DNA of 36,758 nucleotides from an uncultured Chlorobiaceae bacterium (GCA_903887845.1 CAISRC010000049.1:1-36758); one strand, 5' to 3'. Positions 26,791 to 36,110 are shown, counted from the stretch's first letter. Notes: a model not told the origin generated them from the sequence alone. Made by a program: numbers and translations.

Positions 26791-28287
26791 TTATCGCTTT
26801 GGTTCCTTGTTTAAAAAGGGGATATACTTTAAAATAATCTCTCTCTCCTCCGCTTCCAATTTCAGCAGCAGCAGCAATAGCGTAAAAAAGGATACAATAA
26901 AGAGCGCTCCCGCCGCAAGCGCAACCAGGGAGGGCAAAGAAAACAGCCACGGTCGAATGACCAAAAGAATCCCAGCGGTACACAACCCTGCCACACAAGG
27001 TTTCCAGAGCGCTTTGCCAAACGGGTGAATTTTCAGCAGGCGTTGTATTTCGCCAAGCCGGAGAGCGGAAAGCATCAAAAAGAGGATCAGGGTGGCAAGG
27101 GCGGCACCATTCAGACCCATCAGAGGAATCAGCAAAAGATTCAGTATCACCTGCAAGCCGAGGGCTCCAAGAGCATTAGCGAGGCTGAGCCGTGCATAGC
27201 CGCTCATGGCCAGCACTGTTGCCGAGAGGCCAAAGGTCGCTTGCAGGAAAGAGGCGGCAGTCAAGAGAAGCAGCGCAGTAGCACCTCCTGCCGCAAACCT
27301 GGCGCCGAAGACCGCGAGCACCTGTTCGGGAAGTACCATAAAAAGGATCGCTGGCGGAATGACAACCATAATAATCCAGCGCGTCACCATCTTGTAGATC
27401 CGGCCTATCTCCGCATTCTGGCTTTTCACATGCAGATCGGCAATCATCGGGGCAGCAATGCCGGTAAAGGCAAGAAGCACCGAGCGAAGAAGCCCCGCCG
27501 TTCGTGCGGCAGGATGGTAGAGGCCAACCGTTGCGGTATCGGTGAGCATCCCGAGCATCATCACATCAAGCCAGTGGCTCATCATGCTCAGGAGCGAGAC
27601 CGCCATGAAGGGAAGGGCATAGGTCATCATCGCCTTGTCCATGCGGGCGTGCAGGATATCCGACTGGAGCACACAGGTTATGGCTGCGAGTCGAGGATGA
27701 ATCCAGAAGAATGCCCCGGCGCCTGCCAGCACAAAGGGGAAAAAGAGAGCGGCATCATGACCTGCGGTGTAGCGGAGAAGCAGCGTCAGCAAAAGCAAAA
27801 GCAGCGGACTGAGTATCTGGGTGGCAATAATTTTTGGCTTGAGCTGCTGAAAGCCCTGCATCGCATGGCCAAACAACACGGTTGCCACGTTGAAAGGAAT
27901 TGCCGCCGCATAACAGCAGAGCGTGAGTTGCAACAGGCGGCTGCCATTGAGCAGCGAAGCGATCTGGCCTGAAAACAACAGCAGCAGGAGCGCCACAACG
28001 AGCGAGAGAGCAAGCGCAATTTTAAGGGCGGAACCAATCGCGCCCCTCTGCCGGAGAGGATCGTGACTGTTGAGGCTGACAAAACGCAGGAGGCCGGAAT
28101 CAAGCCCCGCAACGGCAAGCACCTCTGAAATCTGGATAACCGCAATGGCAAGCGCATAGACCCCGAGAGCGTCAACACCGAGCAACCGGGCAACAACCAG
28201 GTTATAGCCAAACCGTGCCACCTGGCCGAAGAGAAATCCGGCAAAGGAGAATCCAGCCTGACCGGCTATGACGGCATTGCGATTCAC
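26791..28287 (-). CDS. Oligosaccharide flippase, Wzx/MOP family
   Basis: This 498-residue polytopic protein has the layout of polysaccharide flippases (MOP superfamily), with about 12-14 hydrophobic segments. The N-terminus (GFSFAGFLFGQVARFGYNLV, then VARLLGVDALGVYALAIAVI) is typical. Such proteins move undecaprenyl-linked sugars across the inner membrane. I assign a GTG start at 28287: its GTGA overlaps the stop of the upstream glycosyltransferase, and GGAG lies 8 bases upstream. An in-frame ATG at 28293 would place the Shine-Dalgarno too close. It is followed by the YfhO gene. Confidence 0.88.
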   Translation of the reverse strand: MNRNAVIAGQAGFSFAGFLFGQVARFGYNLVVARLLGVDALGVYALAIAVIQISEVLAVAGLDSGLLRFVSLNSHDPLRQRGAIGSALKIALALSLVVALLLLLFSGQIASLLNGSRLLQLTLCCYAAAIPFNVATVLFGHAMQGFQQLKPKIIATQILSPLLLLLLTLLLRYTAGHDAALFFPFVLAGAGAFFWIHPRLAAITCVLQSDILHARMDKAMMTYALPFMAVSLLSMMSHWLDVMMLGMLTDTATVGLYHPAARTAGLLRSVLLAFTGIAAPMIADLHVKSQNAEIGRIYKMVTRWIIMVVIPPAILFMVLPEQVLAVFGARFAAGGATALLLLTAASFLQATFGLSATVLAMSGYARLSLANALGALGLQVILNLLLIPLMGLNGAALATLILFLMLSALRLGEIQRLLKIHPFGKALWKPCVAGLCTAGILLVIRPWLFSLPSLVALAAGALFIVSFFTLLLLLLKLEAEEREIILKYIPFLNKEPKR

Positions 28288-29468
28288 GGGCATCTCTCCA
28301 GAAAAGCGCTCCTCAACTCCTTCTCCATCGTGGCCGCCAGGGCATCCCAACTGTGCCGCCGGGCAAATGCCTGCCTTGCCTCAACGCGCCGGTCGGCAAG
28401 CGCTTCGGGCACCATGCGGACAAACTCCTCATGCGACGAAGCAACATGCACCACCTCCCGCGCCCGCTCCACCGCGCTGCAGTAGTTCATCGAAAGCACC
28501 GGCACACCGACGGCGGTATATTCATAGAGCTTGTTGGGATGAGAAACCCCTTTCAGCCTGTTGGAGAGCAGCGGCATCAGCGCCAGATCAAACCGCTGCA
28601 CCCAGGCAGGCAGCTCGGCATAGTCAATTTTCCCAAAATAGTGCACGTTGGCAAGCGCATTTATCGCCTGCTGTTTGTTCCACCACTCCCGTTCGTAGGC
28701 GGGGCCAAGAAGGACAATTTGATACTCCGGCCAGGAGCGGGCAGTTGCGGCAATCAGGGCGGTATCAATCCAGTCCATCGCTCCGGCGTAGCCAAGAATC
28801 TTCCCTTTAAGCCCGGAGAGAGCGGCAGGCTTGTCCGCACGGGGAAGGGCAAAATGATTGAACTCCACGCCATTGCCAAGTTCGACGGTGCGCACACCGC
28901 TCGGCAGCTTGAGCTGGCTGGTCAATTCTCGGCTCACACTGAACACCAGATGCACCCTGGAGAGATAGCAGCCGAGTAAGCCCTTCAGCCACGGGGGACT
29001 CCCCGGAAACGCAAGATGGTCATCGTTGGCATCATAAAAGCGGAGACGACAAGGGAGGATGGCGGCAACCCTGCACCAATAGACATTACTCAGACCGATT
29101 ATCCTGTCGAATGAGCCGAATCCGAGCATCGTTACCCAGAAAAGCATGAGCAGAATACCAGGCAGGGAAAAAAGCCCGCGCAGCAAGGGAATATCGAGCA
29201 ATCGCCCGATCCTGAAGGGAACGCTTTTGAGAAAGGGCACACTGACCACCCAAACCCGACCCCGTTTGACCGGGAGCCAGTGATGGCTCCGCCCAAGCGC
29301 AAAGGGCTCTATAAACAGAATGCTCCAGTTCCCGGGAAAACGGGCAAGCAGACGCTGCTTCCGGGTGGAGAGAAAATCCCACTGTATCTCGGAAAACCAG
29401 ACAAGCCTGAGTGGGCTGCGGGAGGCTCCCCTATCGGACGGCAAGTTCATAGATCTGCACTTTTTCAT
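28284..29468 (-). CDS. GT-B glycosyltransferase
   Basis: The protein (394 residues) has the two-domain GT-B layout. The N-terminal half has RLVWFSEIQWDFLSTRKQRL and hydrophobic stretches; the C-terminal half has GKILGYAGAMDWIDTALIAA and the sugar-nucleotide-binding block KGVSHPNKLYEYTAVGVPVL, with the Glu of the PNKLYEY segment typical of GT family 4/1 proteins. Donor and acceptor are unknown. It overlaps the methyltransferase gene by 38 bases if ATG 29468 is used, or 20 bases from ATG 29450; neither has a clear ribosome binding site. It is coupled to the flippase. Confidence 0.85.
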   Translation of the reverse strand: MKKCRSMNLPSDRGASRSPLRLVWFSEIQWDFLSTRKQRLLARFPGNWSILFIEPFALGRSHHWLPVKRGRVWVVSVPFLKSVPFRIGRLLDIPLLRGLFSLPGILLMLFWVTMLGFGSFDRIIGLSNVYWCRVAAILPCRLRFYDANDDHLAFPGSPPWLKGLLGCYLSRVHLVFSVSRELTSQLKLPSGVRTVELGNGVEFNHFALPRADKPAALSGLKGKILGYAGAMDWIDTALIAATARSWPEYQIVLLGPAYEREWWNKQQAINALANVHYFGKIDYAELPAWVQRFDLALMPLLSNRLKGVSHPNKLYEYTAVGVPVLSMNYCSAVERAREVVHVASSHEEFVRMVPEALADRRVEARQAFARRHSWDALAATMEKELRSAFLERCP

Positions 29469-29994
29469 ACCATGCCCGCAGCAGCGGTTTCACTCCCGTA
29501 AGATAAAACAACGGCTGGCGGATACGAAACTCCGCGCTTCGCAGCACTGCAAATCCGGCACGGCCGAAAAGTGAAAAAGCTTCACCCCGCGTCATCTCAT
29601 GAAAATGGTCGGGGCTTGCAAGATATGAGGGTTTCCAGAGAGGCATGGAGACAAAAAGCCTTGCATCCTCACCAGCAAGAAGCTGCCTCACCTCAAGCAG
29701 TGCATGGAGTGGATTGTAGAGATGCTCAATAACCTCAAAGGCAGTCACCACTCCGAAAGTGCCTGACAAAAACTCAATATCAAGATCGACCGTTGTGTTT
29801 TCAAATGGGCAGCCAAAATGCTGCTCCAGCAATGCTGTCAACGGAGTGCGCTCACCCAGATCAAGACCACTGTTGAGCTGTGCCGAAGAAGGTGAGGAAC
29901 CTCCCAGAAAGTCGAGAGTTCTCTTCCAGCGAATCCGGTGGGCCGGATCATTGAAATATGCTTCGTCAAGTACCGTTCTGCACTTATTCTGCAT
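29431..29994 (-). CDS. Class I SAM-dependent methyltransferase, short
   Basis: This 187-residue protein resembles Methyltransf_23-type enzymes. Motif I reads GLDLGERTPLTALLE rather than the canonical DxGxGxG; the acidic post-motif TTVDLDIE and the EVIEHLYNPLHALLE segment follow, then FVSMPLWKPSYLASPDHFHE. The glycan context suggests a sugar or polyketide-like acceptor, but this is inference. It overlaps the GT2 gene by 11 bases and the following GT gene as well. The atypical motif I raises the possibility of weak or absent SAM binding. Confidence 0.75.
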   Translation of the reverse strand: MQNKCRTVLDEAYFNDPAHRIRWKRTLDFLGGSSPSSAQLNSGLDLGERTPLTALLEQHFGCPFENTTVDLDIEFLSGTFGVVTAFEVIEHLYNPLHALLEVRQLLAGEDARLFVSMPLWKPSYLASPDHFHEMTRGEAFSLFGRAGFAVLRSAEFRIRQPLFYLTGVKPLLRAWYEKVQIYELAVR

Positions 29995-30823
29995 GAACCC
30001 TCCTTGCGAACTGTTGCTTCAGAAGGCTGATGGCAAGGCGGAGGGGAAGCAACAAGAGATAAAGCACCATGCCGCTCCACGCCCTGTGCTTGCGGAAAAG
30101 ACGAAGTGCACCAAAGCTCTTCTTTCCCAGCTTCCGGAATGGATGACCCATAAGCGAAGCCGACACCTTGTGCCAAACTTTTGATGAGGGAACATACTCA
30201 ATACTTTTCCCCAGGGCTCGCACCCGCAGGGAGAGGTCAACATCCTCCGCATACATCGCGAACGTCTCATCAAAGCCTCCGAGCGCCTCGAAATCACGGC
30301 ATCGCATGGCAAAACAGCAACCAGTCGCATATTCAGTAGAACCGGGACGGTCAAACTCAGGCGCATCCTTTTGCCTGAGTCCGACATGGCAGATCAAGCC
30401 GGTTGACAACCTGAAAACTCCTCCGGCATACCAGATCGTATCAGGTCGATCCCAATAGAAAATTTTCGGCACCGCCATGCCTGCCAACGACTGAAGACGT
30501 AAAGTTTCAACAAGGGGAGCACAAAAACCGGCATCGACAATGGTATCGTTGTTCAGAAAAATTACAAATTCGGCCTGCATCTCCTGAACACGCCTGAATC
30601 CGGCATTGTTCCCCCCTGCATAGCCGAGATTGACGGGCAAACAAAGCAGCTCTACAGAAGGAAAAGCCTTCCGTATCTTTTCAGGTGAACCATCGGTCGA
30701 TCCATTATCAACAACCAGCAGCTTGTATCCCTTCACCATAACGGGAGCAAGTGACTCCAGGCAGGCAATCGTCTCCTCTGCCCCATTCCAGTTCAGAACG
30801 ATAATGCAGGTCAGCGCCTCCAT
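29984..30823 (-). CDS. Family 2 glycosyltransferase (rhamnosyltransferase-like)
   Basis: This 279-residue protein is a GT-A enzyme: it starts EALTCIIVLNWNGAEETIAC, has the nucleotide-binding block LLVVDNGSTDGSPEKI, the DxD-like NNDT in FVIFLNNDTIVDAG, and the acceptor-side GGFDETFAMYAEDVDLSLR containing the ED-D catalytic region. A C-terminal hydrophobic stretch (LYLLLLPLRLAISLL) may anchor it at the membrane. The start is well supported by GGGAGG upstream. It starts 2 bases after the preceding GT4 gene. Confidence 0.88.
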   Translation of the reverse strand: MEALTCIIVLNWNGAEETIACLESLAPVMVKGYKLLVVDNGSTDGSPEKIRKAFPSVELLCLPVNLGYAGGNNAGFRRVQEMQAEFVIFLNNDTIVDAGFCAPLVETLRLQSLAGMAVPKIFYWDRPDTIWYAGGVFRLSTGLICHVGLRQKDAPEFDRPGSTEYATGCCFAMRCRDFEALGGFDETFAMYAEDVDLSLRVRALGKSIEYVPSSKVWHKVSASLMGHPFRKLGKKSFGALRLFRKHRAWSGMVLYLLLLPLRLAISLLKQQFARRVHAE

Positions 30824-30825
30824 CG

Positions 30826-31941
30826 TTACCTCCCTGCCGCTATAGTCTCAAGAAAACTGCCTGCAGACGCAGCAAAAGCCTCCCAGGAAAATTCATGGCG
30901 TAAAGCTTCAATTGCAGGACGCATCAAAGAAAGCTTCTCCCTCTTGTCAAGAAACTCCCCGACCGCATCGGCAAACCCTTCAGGCGAACTGTCACCGGCA
31001 ACCCAGCCTGTCTCGCCGGGGCGAACCATCTCAGGAAGAGCCCCTTCAGGAGTGACAATGACCGGCAGACCGTATCCATAGGCGAGCGGTATCACCCCCG
31101 ACTGTGTTGCGCTTCGGTATGGAAGCACAACGGCATCAGCCGCAGCAAAAAAGAGAGCGCTGCGTTCAGCAGAAACATAGCCCGGATAGAGGTCAACATG
31201 TCCACCAAGAGCAAGCTGCTCAATAAGACGTCGGTACATGCCAGGATCTTCATAAAAGTGTCCGGCGACGACCAGCCTGAGCGCAGGCTCCCTCTGAAGA
31301 ATCGCGGGCATGGCTCGAAGCATTATATCAAGGCCTTTATAGTGACGCACATAGCCAAAAAAAAGCAACACCGGGCAATGGGCATCAAGCTTCAGCGCCC
31401 TGCGCGCCTCCTGTACTGAACGAATTTCTCGTTCAGGCTCATAAACCGGGTGAAAGAGCGTGAGCAGGGGAATGTCCGGCATGGCAGCCCTCACCTCCCG
31501 GGTTACAGCAACGGAAAGAGTCAGAACGCCGTCGGCGGACGCAGCAAGCAGCCTCTGCATAAGCGGTTCAAAAAAAAAGGATTCATGTGAAGAGTGGTTG
31601 TGAAGCAATACCACCATTCTGATGCCGGTGAGGCGACGCACAACAAAGCAGAGCGGAGCCAACAGACCTGTCCAATATGCCACCAGCACAATATCGGGTT
31701 TCAGTGACCTGATACGCCGGATTGTTTCTGGCCAGGAAAAGGGATTGAAGAGCACAAGCCGAAACTCTTCAGACAAAGAAGCTTCAGCACCTTTTGCTAT
31801 AAAAGCCGGGAAAAGCGCCCTGAACGCCAGAGAAAAAACATCATAACCCTGCCTCTCGCGAAGGGCATCCGCCAAAAGTCCGCTGAATCGCGCTATACCT
31901 CCCTTCAAAGGGAAAAAAGGAGATATGAATGCAATTCGCAA
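30826..31941 (-). CDS. Family 4 glycosyltransferase
   Basis: This 371-residue GT-B enzyme shows RIAFISPFFPLKGGIARFSG at the N-terminus, VVLLHNHSSHESFFFEPLMQ in the middle, and the C-terminal donor-binding block PYRSATQSGVIPLAYGYGLP followed by VIVTPEGALPEMV. The start codon is TTG at 31941, with GGGGA 9 bases upstream inside the end of the HPr gene. The substrate is unknown. The HPr gene lies immediately upstream (2 bases). Confidence 0.88.
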   Translation of the reverse strand: MRIAFISPFFPLKGGIARFSGLLADALRERQGYDVFSLAFRALFPAFIAKGAEASLSEEFRLVLFNPFSWPETIRRIRSLKPDIVLVAYWTGLLAPLCFVVRRLTGIRMVVLLHNHSSHESFFFEPLMQRLLAASADGVLTLSVAVTREVRAAMPDIPLLTLFHPVYEPEREIRSVQEARRALKLDAHCPVLLFFGYVRHYKGLDIMLRAMPAILQREPALRLVVAGHFYEDPGMYRRLIEQLALGGHVDLYPGYVSAERSALFFAAADAVVLPYRSATQSGVIPLAYGYGLPVIVTPEGALPEMVRPGETGWVAGDSSPEGFADAVGEFLDKREKLSLMRPAIEALRHEFSWEAFAASAGSFLETIAAGR

Positions 31942-31943
31942 AG

Positions 31944-32210
31944 CTATTGTTCCCCAAAACCCTGATCAAAAAACTCCACCAACTGGCGGGCTGCCTCAGC
32001 AGCATCTTCACCGTCCAGCTTGAGCGTCAACCGGGTTCCTTTTGGAGCGGCAAGACTCATAACGCCGATAATTGACTTTGCGTTAATTTCGACACCCTGC
32101 ATTTCGATAAAAAAATCTGATTTGAAACGAGATGCAAGCTTGACGACTGCCGCCGCAGGTCTGGTATGCAGCCCCGCCTTGTTTTTAACGATAACTTCCT
32201 GAACGATCAC
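31944..32210 (-). CDS. HPr-family phosphocarrier protein
   Basis: This 88-residue protein is HPr-like. His15, the phosphoryl-accepting residue, is in NKAGLHTRPAA, and Ser46, the HPr-kinase site, is in NAKSIIGVMSLAA. Both are intact. HPr proteins carry phosphate for sugar transport or act as regulators through Ser46. No other PTS component is present, so a regulatory or nitrogen-type role is possible; I cannot say which. The start is GTG 32210 with AGGGG about 10 bases upstream. It lies between the N-acetylglutamate synthase gene and the glycosyltransferase genes. Confidence 0.9.
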   Translation of the reverse strand: MIVQEVIVKNKAGLHTRPAAAVVKLASRFKSDFFIEMQGVEINAKSIIGVMSLAAPKGTRLTLKLDGEDAAEAARQLVEFFDQGFGEQ

Positions 32211-32240
32211 AACTTTGCGGCCCCTGTTTGTATGATTAGT

Positions 32241-32708
32241 TTAGAGTGTTTTCACCATCGCGATCTCATCGCACGCCATAAGCTTCGGACAATGAGTACA
32301 ATCCCTCCATATTTTCTGTGGAAAATACTCCTTCTGGATTTCACTGTACCCGACACGGCTGAAAAAATCACGACTGAGCGTCAGGACAAAAACCTCCCTC
32401 ACACCCTCCTCACGTAAAACCGACTCGGCCTTTTCTACCAGTAACCGTCCTATTCCCTTCATTTTATAACGGTTAAAGACTGCCAATGACCGAATCTCGG
32501 CAAGCTTCTGGGTATAGAATGCAATAGCACAACACCCGATAACCTCGCCGTTGTATTCCGCGACAAAAAAATTACGAATATTTTCAACAATATTATCATT
32601 AGTGCGCTCCAGCATGATTCCCTGGCGGGCATACTCCGCAGTAATGGCAGAAATAGCCCCGGCATCAGCAAGACGCGCATACCTGACAAAAAGTTCTCCC
32701 TGCTGCAT
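32241..32708 (-). CDS. GNAT N-acetyltransferase, short-form N-acetylglutamate synthase
   Basis: This 155-residue GNAT protein resembles short N-acetylglutamate synthases that make the first intermediate of arginine biosynthesis. It contains FFVAEYNGEVIGCCAIAF, LAEIRSLAVFNRYKMKGIGR (acetyl-CoA-binding motif A, with the Q/R-x-x-G-x-G/A pattern as YKMKGIGR) and a C-terminal KIWRDCTHCPKLMACDEIAM, whose CxxCPK-x-x-x-CDEIAM block is the fingerprint of this group. It starts 2 bases after obg. Identification as argA by function is probable but not certain, so no symbol is given. Confidence 0.8.
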   Translation of the reverse strand: MQQGELFVRYARLADAGAISAITAEYARQGIMLERTNDNIVENIRNFFVAEYNGEVIGCCAIAFYTQKLAEIRSLAVFNRYKMKGIGRLLVEKAESVLREEGVREVFVLTLSRDFFSRVGYSEIQKEYFPQKIWRDCTHCPKLMACDEIAMVKTL

Positions 32709-32710
32709 GG

Positions 32711-33724
32711 TTACCCGAGCCCCTCATCCAAAGGTTCAGCGGCCCTGATACGTCCCGATACCTCCCTCCAGAGCTCATCCTTGAGTTCCTTCAGCCCCTG
32801 CCCGGAGACGGCTGAAATCGGAAGGAGCCTGACACCCTCTTCAAGAGCAGGAATCTCAAGCTCCTCAGCAGCAATATCCATTTTTGTTACCACCACCAGA
32901 CGCGGCTTGTCAAGCAGACCCTTGTTAAATTTTTCAAGCTCCCCGAGAAGGGTCCGGTATTCTTCGGCAATATCAGGCGAATCAGCGGCAATAAGCACGG
33001 CCAGTATTTTCGTCCGCTCAATATGTCGCAAAAACTGCAAGCCAAGTCCTTTTCCCTCAGCCGCACCCTCAATAATTCCAGGAATATCGGCCATCACAAA
33101 CGATTTGTACTCCTCATAGCGCACAATGCCAAGATTCGGCACCAGCGTCGTAAACGGATAATCGGCAATTTTAGGCTTTGCGGCGCTGATCACCGAAATC
33201 AGGGTAGACTTGCCCGCATTGGGAAAGCCAACCAACCCGACATCAGCCATAAGCTTCAGCTCCATTTCAACCATAAACCCCTCACCTTTCTGGCCCGGCT
33301 CGGCATACCGTGGAGCCTGACGGGTCGGAGTGGCAAAATGCTGGTTGCCGCGCCCCCCCTTGCCCCCGCTGGCAATTAAGAGTTCCTGATCCTCACCAGT
33401 CAAATCCGCAATAATCTCATGAGTTTCCGCATTTCTGACGATGGTGCCGCACGGAACATCAATAACAATATCGGCGCCATCCCGGCCTGTTTTCCGGGCT
33501 CCCTGCCCATGGACACCGCGAACGGCTATATACTTTTTTTTGTATTTAAAATCGAGAAGGGTGGTCAACTGGGGGTTGGTTCTCAGCCATACATGGCCGC
33601 CACGTCCGCCATCACCACCATCAGGCCCGCCTTTGGGCACAAACTTCTCCCTGCGAAAACTCACACAGCCATTACCGCCGTCACCGGCCTGAACAAAAAT
33701 AGACGCACTATCGACAAACTTCAC
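32711..33724 (-). CDS. obg: GTPase Obg/CgtA
   Basis: Obg (337 residues) is a conserved GTPase that binds the 50S subunit and links ribosome assembly to growth state. The glycine-rich N-terminal Obg fold ([20 protein letters not shown], then [14 protein letters not shown]) is clear. The G domain has G1 [12 protein letters not shown]3 [20 protein letters not shown], and G4 VVVTKMD, with the late SAVSGQG segment as G5. The start codon is GTG 33724 with AGGTG upstream. It is divergent from xseB and heads the glycan operon, which makes it a plausible first gene of that transcript. Confidence 0.97.
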   Translation of the reverse strand: MKFVDSASIFVQAGDGGNGCVSFRREKFVPKGGPDGGDGGRGGHVWLRTNPQLTTLLDFKYKKKYIAVRGVHGQGARKTGRDGADIVIDVPCGTIVRNAETHEIIADLTGEDQELLIASGGKGGRGNQHFATPTRQAPRYAEPGQKGEGFMVEMELKLMADVGLVGFPNAGKSTLISVISAAKPKIADYPFTTLVPNLGIVRYEEYKSFVMADIPGIIEGAAEGKGLGLQFLRHIERTKILAVLIAADSPDIAEEYRTLLGELEKFNKGLLDKPRLVVVTKMDIAAEELEIPALEEGVRLLPISAVSGQGLKELKDELWREVSGRIRAAEPLDEGLG

Positions 33725-33797
33725 TCACACACCTGCCTTTTGAATAATCTTTCTCTTTACCTACCTTTAGTAACAATCATGTAAACCCTTACAACTT
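33725..33797. promoter_or_regulatory. Divergent intergenic region between obg and xseB
   Basis: The 73 bases between the divergent starts must hold promoters for both genes. No -35/-10 pair is strong enough to name. xseB lacks an evident Shine-Dalgarno; obg has AGGTG about 5 bases before its GTG. Confidence 0.35.
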
Positions 33798-34067
33798 ATG
33801 GCAGCCTCAACCTCCGTTAAATCCCCTGGCACACCCTCAATCGAAGAGCTGATCTCTCGACTTGAGGAGATAACCAGCAACATCGAAAATCCCGACACCG
33901 GCCTTGAAAGCTCTATAGGCCTCTATGAAGAGGGACTGAGCATTGCCGATACCTGCAAAAAACGACTTCAGGAAGCCAGAAAAAAAATTGAGGTTATCAA
34001 TCCTGAACTTGCAAAAACCTTGCCCGAAACACCGCGCACCAAAGATCTGTTCGAGAGCGAATCATAA
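33798..34067 (+). CDS. xseB: Exodeoxyribonuclease VII small subunit
   Basis: XseB (89 residues) forms a complex with XseA that degrades single-stranded DNA in recombination and repair. The core SIEELISRLEEITSNIENPD, GLESSIGLYEEGLSIADTC and KKRLQEARKKIEVI, two helices in a hairpin, fits the family. It is on the plus strand, divergent from obg and convergent with gatB (stop to stop 6 bases). xseA is not in the window. No clear ribosome binding site precedes the ATG. Confidence 0.92.
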   Translation: MAASTSVKSPGTPSIEELISRLEEITSNIENPDTGLESSIGLYEEGLSIADTCKKRLQEARKKIEVINPELAKTLPETPRTKDLFESES

Positions 34068-34073
34068 AATCGC

Positions 34074-35501
34074 TCACCCCTCAAGCCTCTTCAGCAGCAC
34101 ATCATTAACCATCTGTGGATTGGCCTTGCCTTTCATACGACTCATGCACTGGCCCACAAAAAAGCCCAGCAGCTTGGTTTTTCCACCACGATATGCCGCA
34201 AGCTGACCAGGATTGGCATCCAGAATTTCCTGAACAACCGTCTCAATCGCACCGGTATCTGAGACCTGTGCAAGCCCTTCACGCTCAACAATCTCCCTGG
34301 CAGTGGCTTCCTCCGACAACATACGTTCAAACACCTGCTTGGCTATGGTATTGCTGATGAGTCCCTCACCAATAAGACGGATCAAGCCGCCAAGCCTTTC
34401 AGGAGGAATAGAAAACTCCGCAATATCAAGATACTTCTCTTTCAGCGTGCGCATCACCTCCCCCATCACCCAGTTCGAGGAAGCCTTGGCATCACCCGCA
34501 ACCCTGACCGTCACCTCAAAATAGTCGGCAAGCTCCCTCTCAACCGTAAGCACTTCGGCATCATAGACGGGAATGGCATACTCTTCAGCAAAACGAAGCG
34601 CACGCGCTTCAGGAAACTCAGGAAGCTCAAGCCTGATCCGGTCAATCATCTCCTGATCAACAAGCACCGGCACCAGATCGGGATCGGGGAAATAACGATA
34701 ATCGTGGGCAAACTCCTTGCCCCGCATGGAGCGGGTCTCCCCCTTGTCAGCATCCCAAAGCCGGGTCTCCTGAATAATGACTCCACCGTTATCCAGAATC
34801 TCTCTATGGCGCTCCGCCTCAAATTCGATGGCCTTTTCTACATTCTTGAACGAATTCATATTCTTGATCTCGGTACGGGTACCATACTCGGTCGCTCCTG
34901 CAAGTCGCAGGGAGACGTTGGCATCGCAACGAAGACTCCCCTCTTCCATGTTGCCATCCGAAATACCAAGATATTTAACAATCTGACGCACTTTCTGAAG
35001 ATATGCGGAGGCCTCCTTCGGAGTACGCAGATCGGGATAGCTCACAATCTCAAGCAGCGGAACACCGCTCCGGTTGAGATCAATATAGGTCTCCTCGCCA
35101 ATATCGTGAATCGACTTGCCGGCATCCTCCTCAATATGAATCCTGATCAGGCGAATCTCCCTGGGCCCCTCTCCAGCATCTATCGTGAGCGTTCCCTCCC
35201 CGCATATCGGCTCTTCAAACTGCGAAATCTGGTACCCTTTCGGCAGATCCGGATAAAAATAGTTTTTCCGGGCAAGCACCGAACGAGGAGCTATCGAGCA
35301 GCCCATTGCCAGACCAATCTTGACGGCATCCTCCACCACCTGGCGATTAAGAACCGGCAAGGCTCCAGGAAGAGCAAGGCAGACCGGACAGACATTGGTA
35401 TTGGCCGATTTTCCAAACTGTGCAGAACAACCACAAAAAGCCTTGCTCACCGTATTAAGCTGACAATGAACCTCAAGGCCTACCACTAATTCATACTTCA
35501 T
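34074..35501 (-). CDS. gatB: Aspartyl/glutamyl-tRNA amidotransferase subunit B
   Basis: GatB (475 residues) is the kinase/transamidation subunit of GatCAB, which converts Glu-tRNA(Gln) or Asp-tRNA(Asn) to the correct amide form. It starts [20 protein letters not shown], contains [24 protein letters not shown], the [17 protein letters not shown] block and [18 protein letters not shown] at the C-terminal YqeY-like end. Its presence implies the indirect route for Gln-tRNA and/or Asn-tRNA formation. gatA and gatC are not in the window. Confidence 0.97.
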   Translation of the reverse strand: MKYELVVGLEVHCQLNTVSKAFCGCSAQFGKSANTNVCPVCLALPGALPVLNRQVVEDAVKIGLAMGCSIAPRSVLARKNYFYPDLPKGYQISQFEEPICGEGTLTIDAGEGPREIRLIRIHIEEDAGKSIHDIGEETYIDLNRSGVPLLEIVSYPDLRTPKEASAYLQKVRQIVKYLGISDGNMEEGSLRCDANVSLRLAGATEYGTRTEIKNMNSFKNVEKAIEFEAERHREILDNGGVIIQETRLWDADKGETRSMRGKEFAHDYRYFPDPDLVPVLVDQEMIDRIRLELPEFPEARALRFAEEYAIPVYDAEVLTVERELADYFEVTVRVAGDAKASSNWVMGEVMRTLKEKYLDIAEFSIPPERLGGLIRLIGEGLISNTIAKQVFERMLSEEATAREIVEREGLAQVSDTGAIETVVQEILDANPGQLAAYRGGKTKLLGFFVGQCMSRMKGKANPQMVNDVLLKRLEG

Positions 35502-35540
35502 TGCAAAAATTGACGTTATTGAAAAACAGCAACACCTCGG

Positions 35541-36074
35541 TCAGTAAGGACTATAGGAGAACTTCTGCCCACCAACGGTAGCTTCAGCCATAACCCCGGC
35601 CTTCGGAAGAACAAAAACAGCGACCCCATTAGAATAATCGGTATTGGTTGCCATTCCCTTGGTGACGATAATTGCCGCAACCTGAGCATTCAGCTCATAG
35701 TTGCCTTTTTTAAAATCATCAAGCTCTTCGCGCCCTTTAAAAAAAATAATTTCTGAAAACGACTGACCCCCAAGCTGCGGCCCTACATTGAGCTGGGTAA
35801 TTGAGGAACGCCCGACAATCCTGTTCTGTTCATAGACATATCCCTTGCCATGGCCACCTCCAAAGAGCATAAAGCCGCCTTTAAAAACATCAGGAAAAAC
35901 AACATAGCCATAAGCATGATCAAAAAAACGGTCAAGCGCCGGACCATGTGTTCTGAAATATTCAACCGACGTCCTCGCATGATCCTCTTCTGCGGGATCC
36001 CATCCAGCCCTTGCCGTTACGGAAAAAACTCCTGCAAGCATGAACGCAAGAGCCACTATCTTCATCATCTTCAT
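35541..36074 (-). CDS. Secreted SYLF-domain (Ysc84-like) lipid-binding protein
   Basis: This 177-residue protein has a signal peptide (MKMMKIVALAFMLAGVFSV, probable cleavage after ARA at about residue 23). The rest is a SYLF/Ysc84 domain: AYGYVVFPDVFKGGFMLFGG, GRSSITQLNVGPQLGGQSF and SEIIFFKGREELDDFKKGN. SYLF domains bind phosphoinositides in eukaryotes; the bacterial role is unknown but the protein should be periplasmic or outer-membrane-associated. It ends 40 bases before gatB and may share its transcript or have its own promoter. Confidence 0.88.
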   Translation of the reverse strand: MKMMKIVALAFMLAGVFSVTARAGWDPAEEDHARTSVEYFRTHGPALDRFFDHAYGYVVFPDVFKGGFMLFGGGHGKGYVYEQNRIVGRSSITQLNVGPQLGGQSFSEIIFFKGREELDDFKKGNYELNAQVAAIIVTKGMATNTDYSNGVAVFVLPKAGVMAEATVGGQKFSYSPY

Positions 36075-36110
36075 CTGTCAAAACCTGTTTTCGTTATTTG
36101 ATATGATCCA

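Noticed and set aside
27025-27972. 315-codon plus-strand open frame opposite the flippase gene
   Set aside because: Its His/Gln/Arg/Lys-rich composition is that of an antisense shadow of a hydrophobic membrane protein gene.
34055-34075. Hairpin GAGCGA/TCGCTC between xseB and gatB as bidirectional terminator
   Set aside because: The stem is only 6 bp with a 9-base loop and no T tract on either side, so it is not a convincing terminator.
34704-35489. 261-codon plus-strand open frame opposite gatB
   Set aside because: It is an antisense shadow of gatB without recognisable motifs or ribosome binding site.
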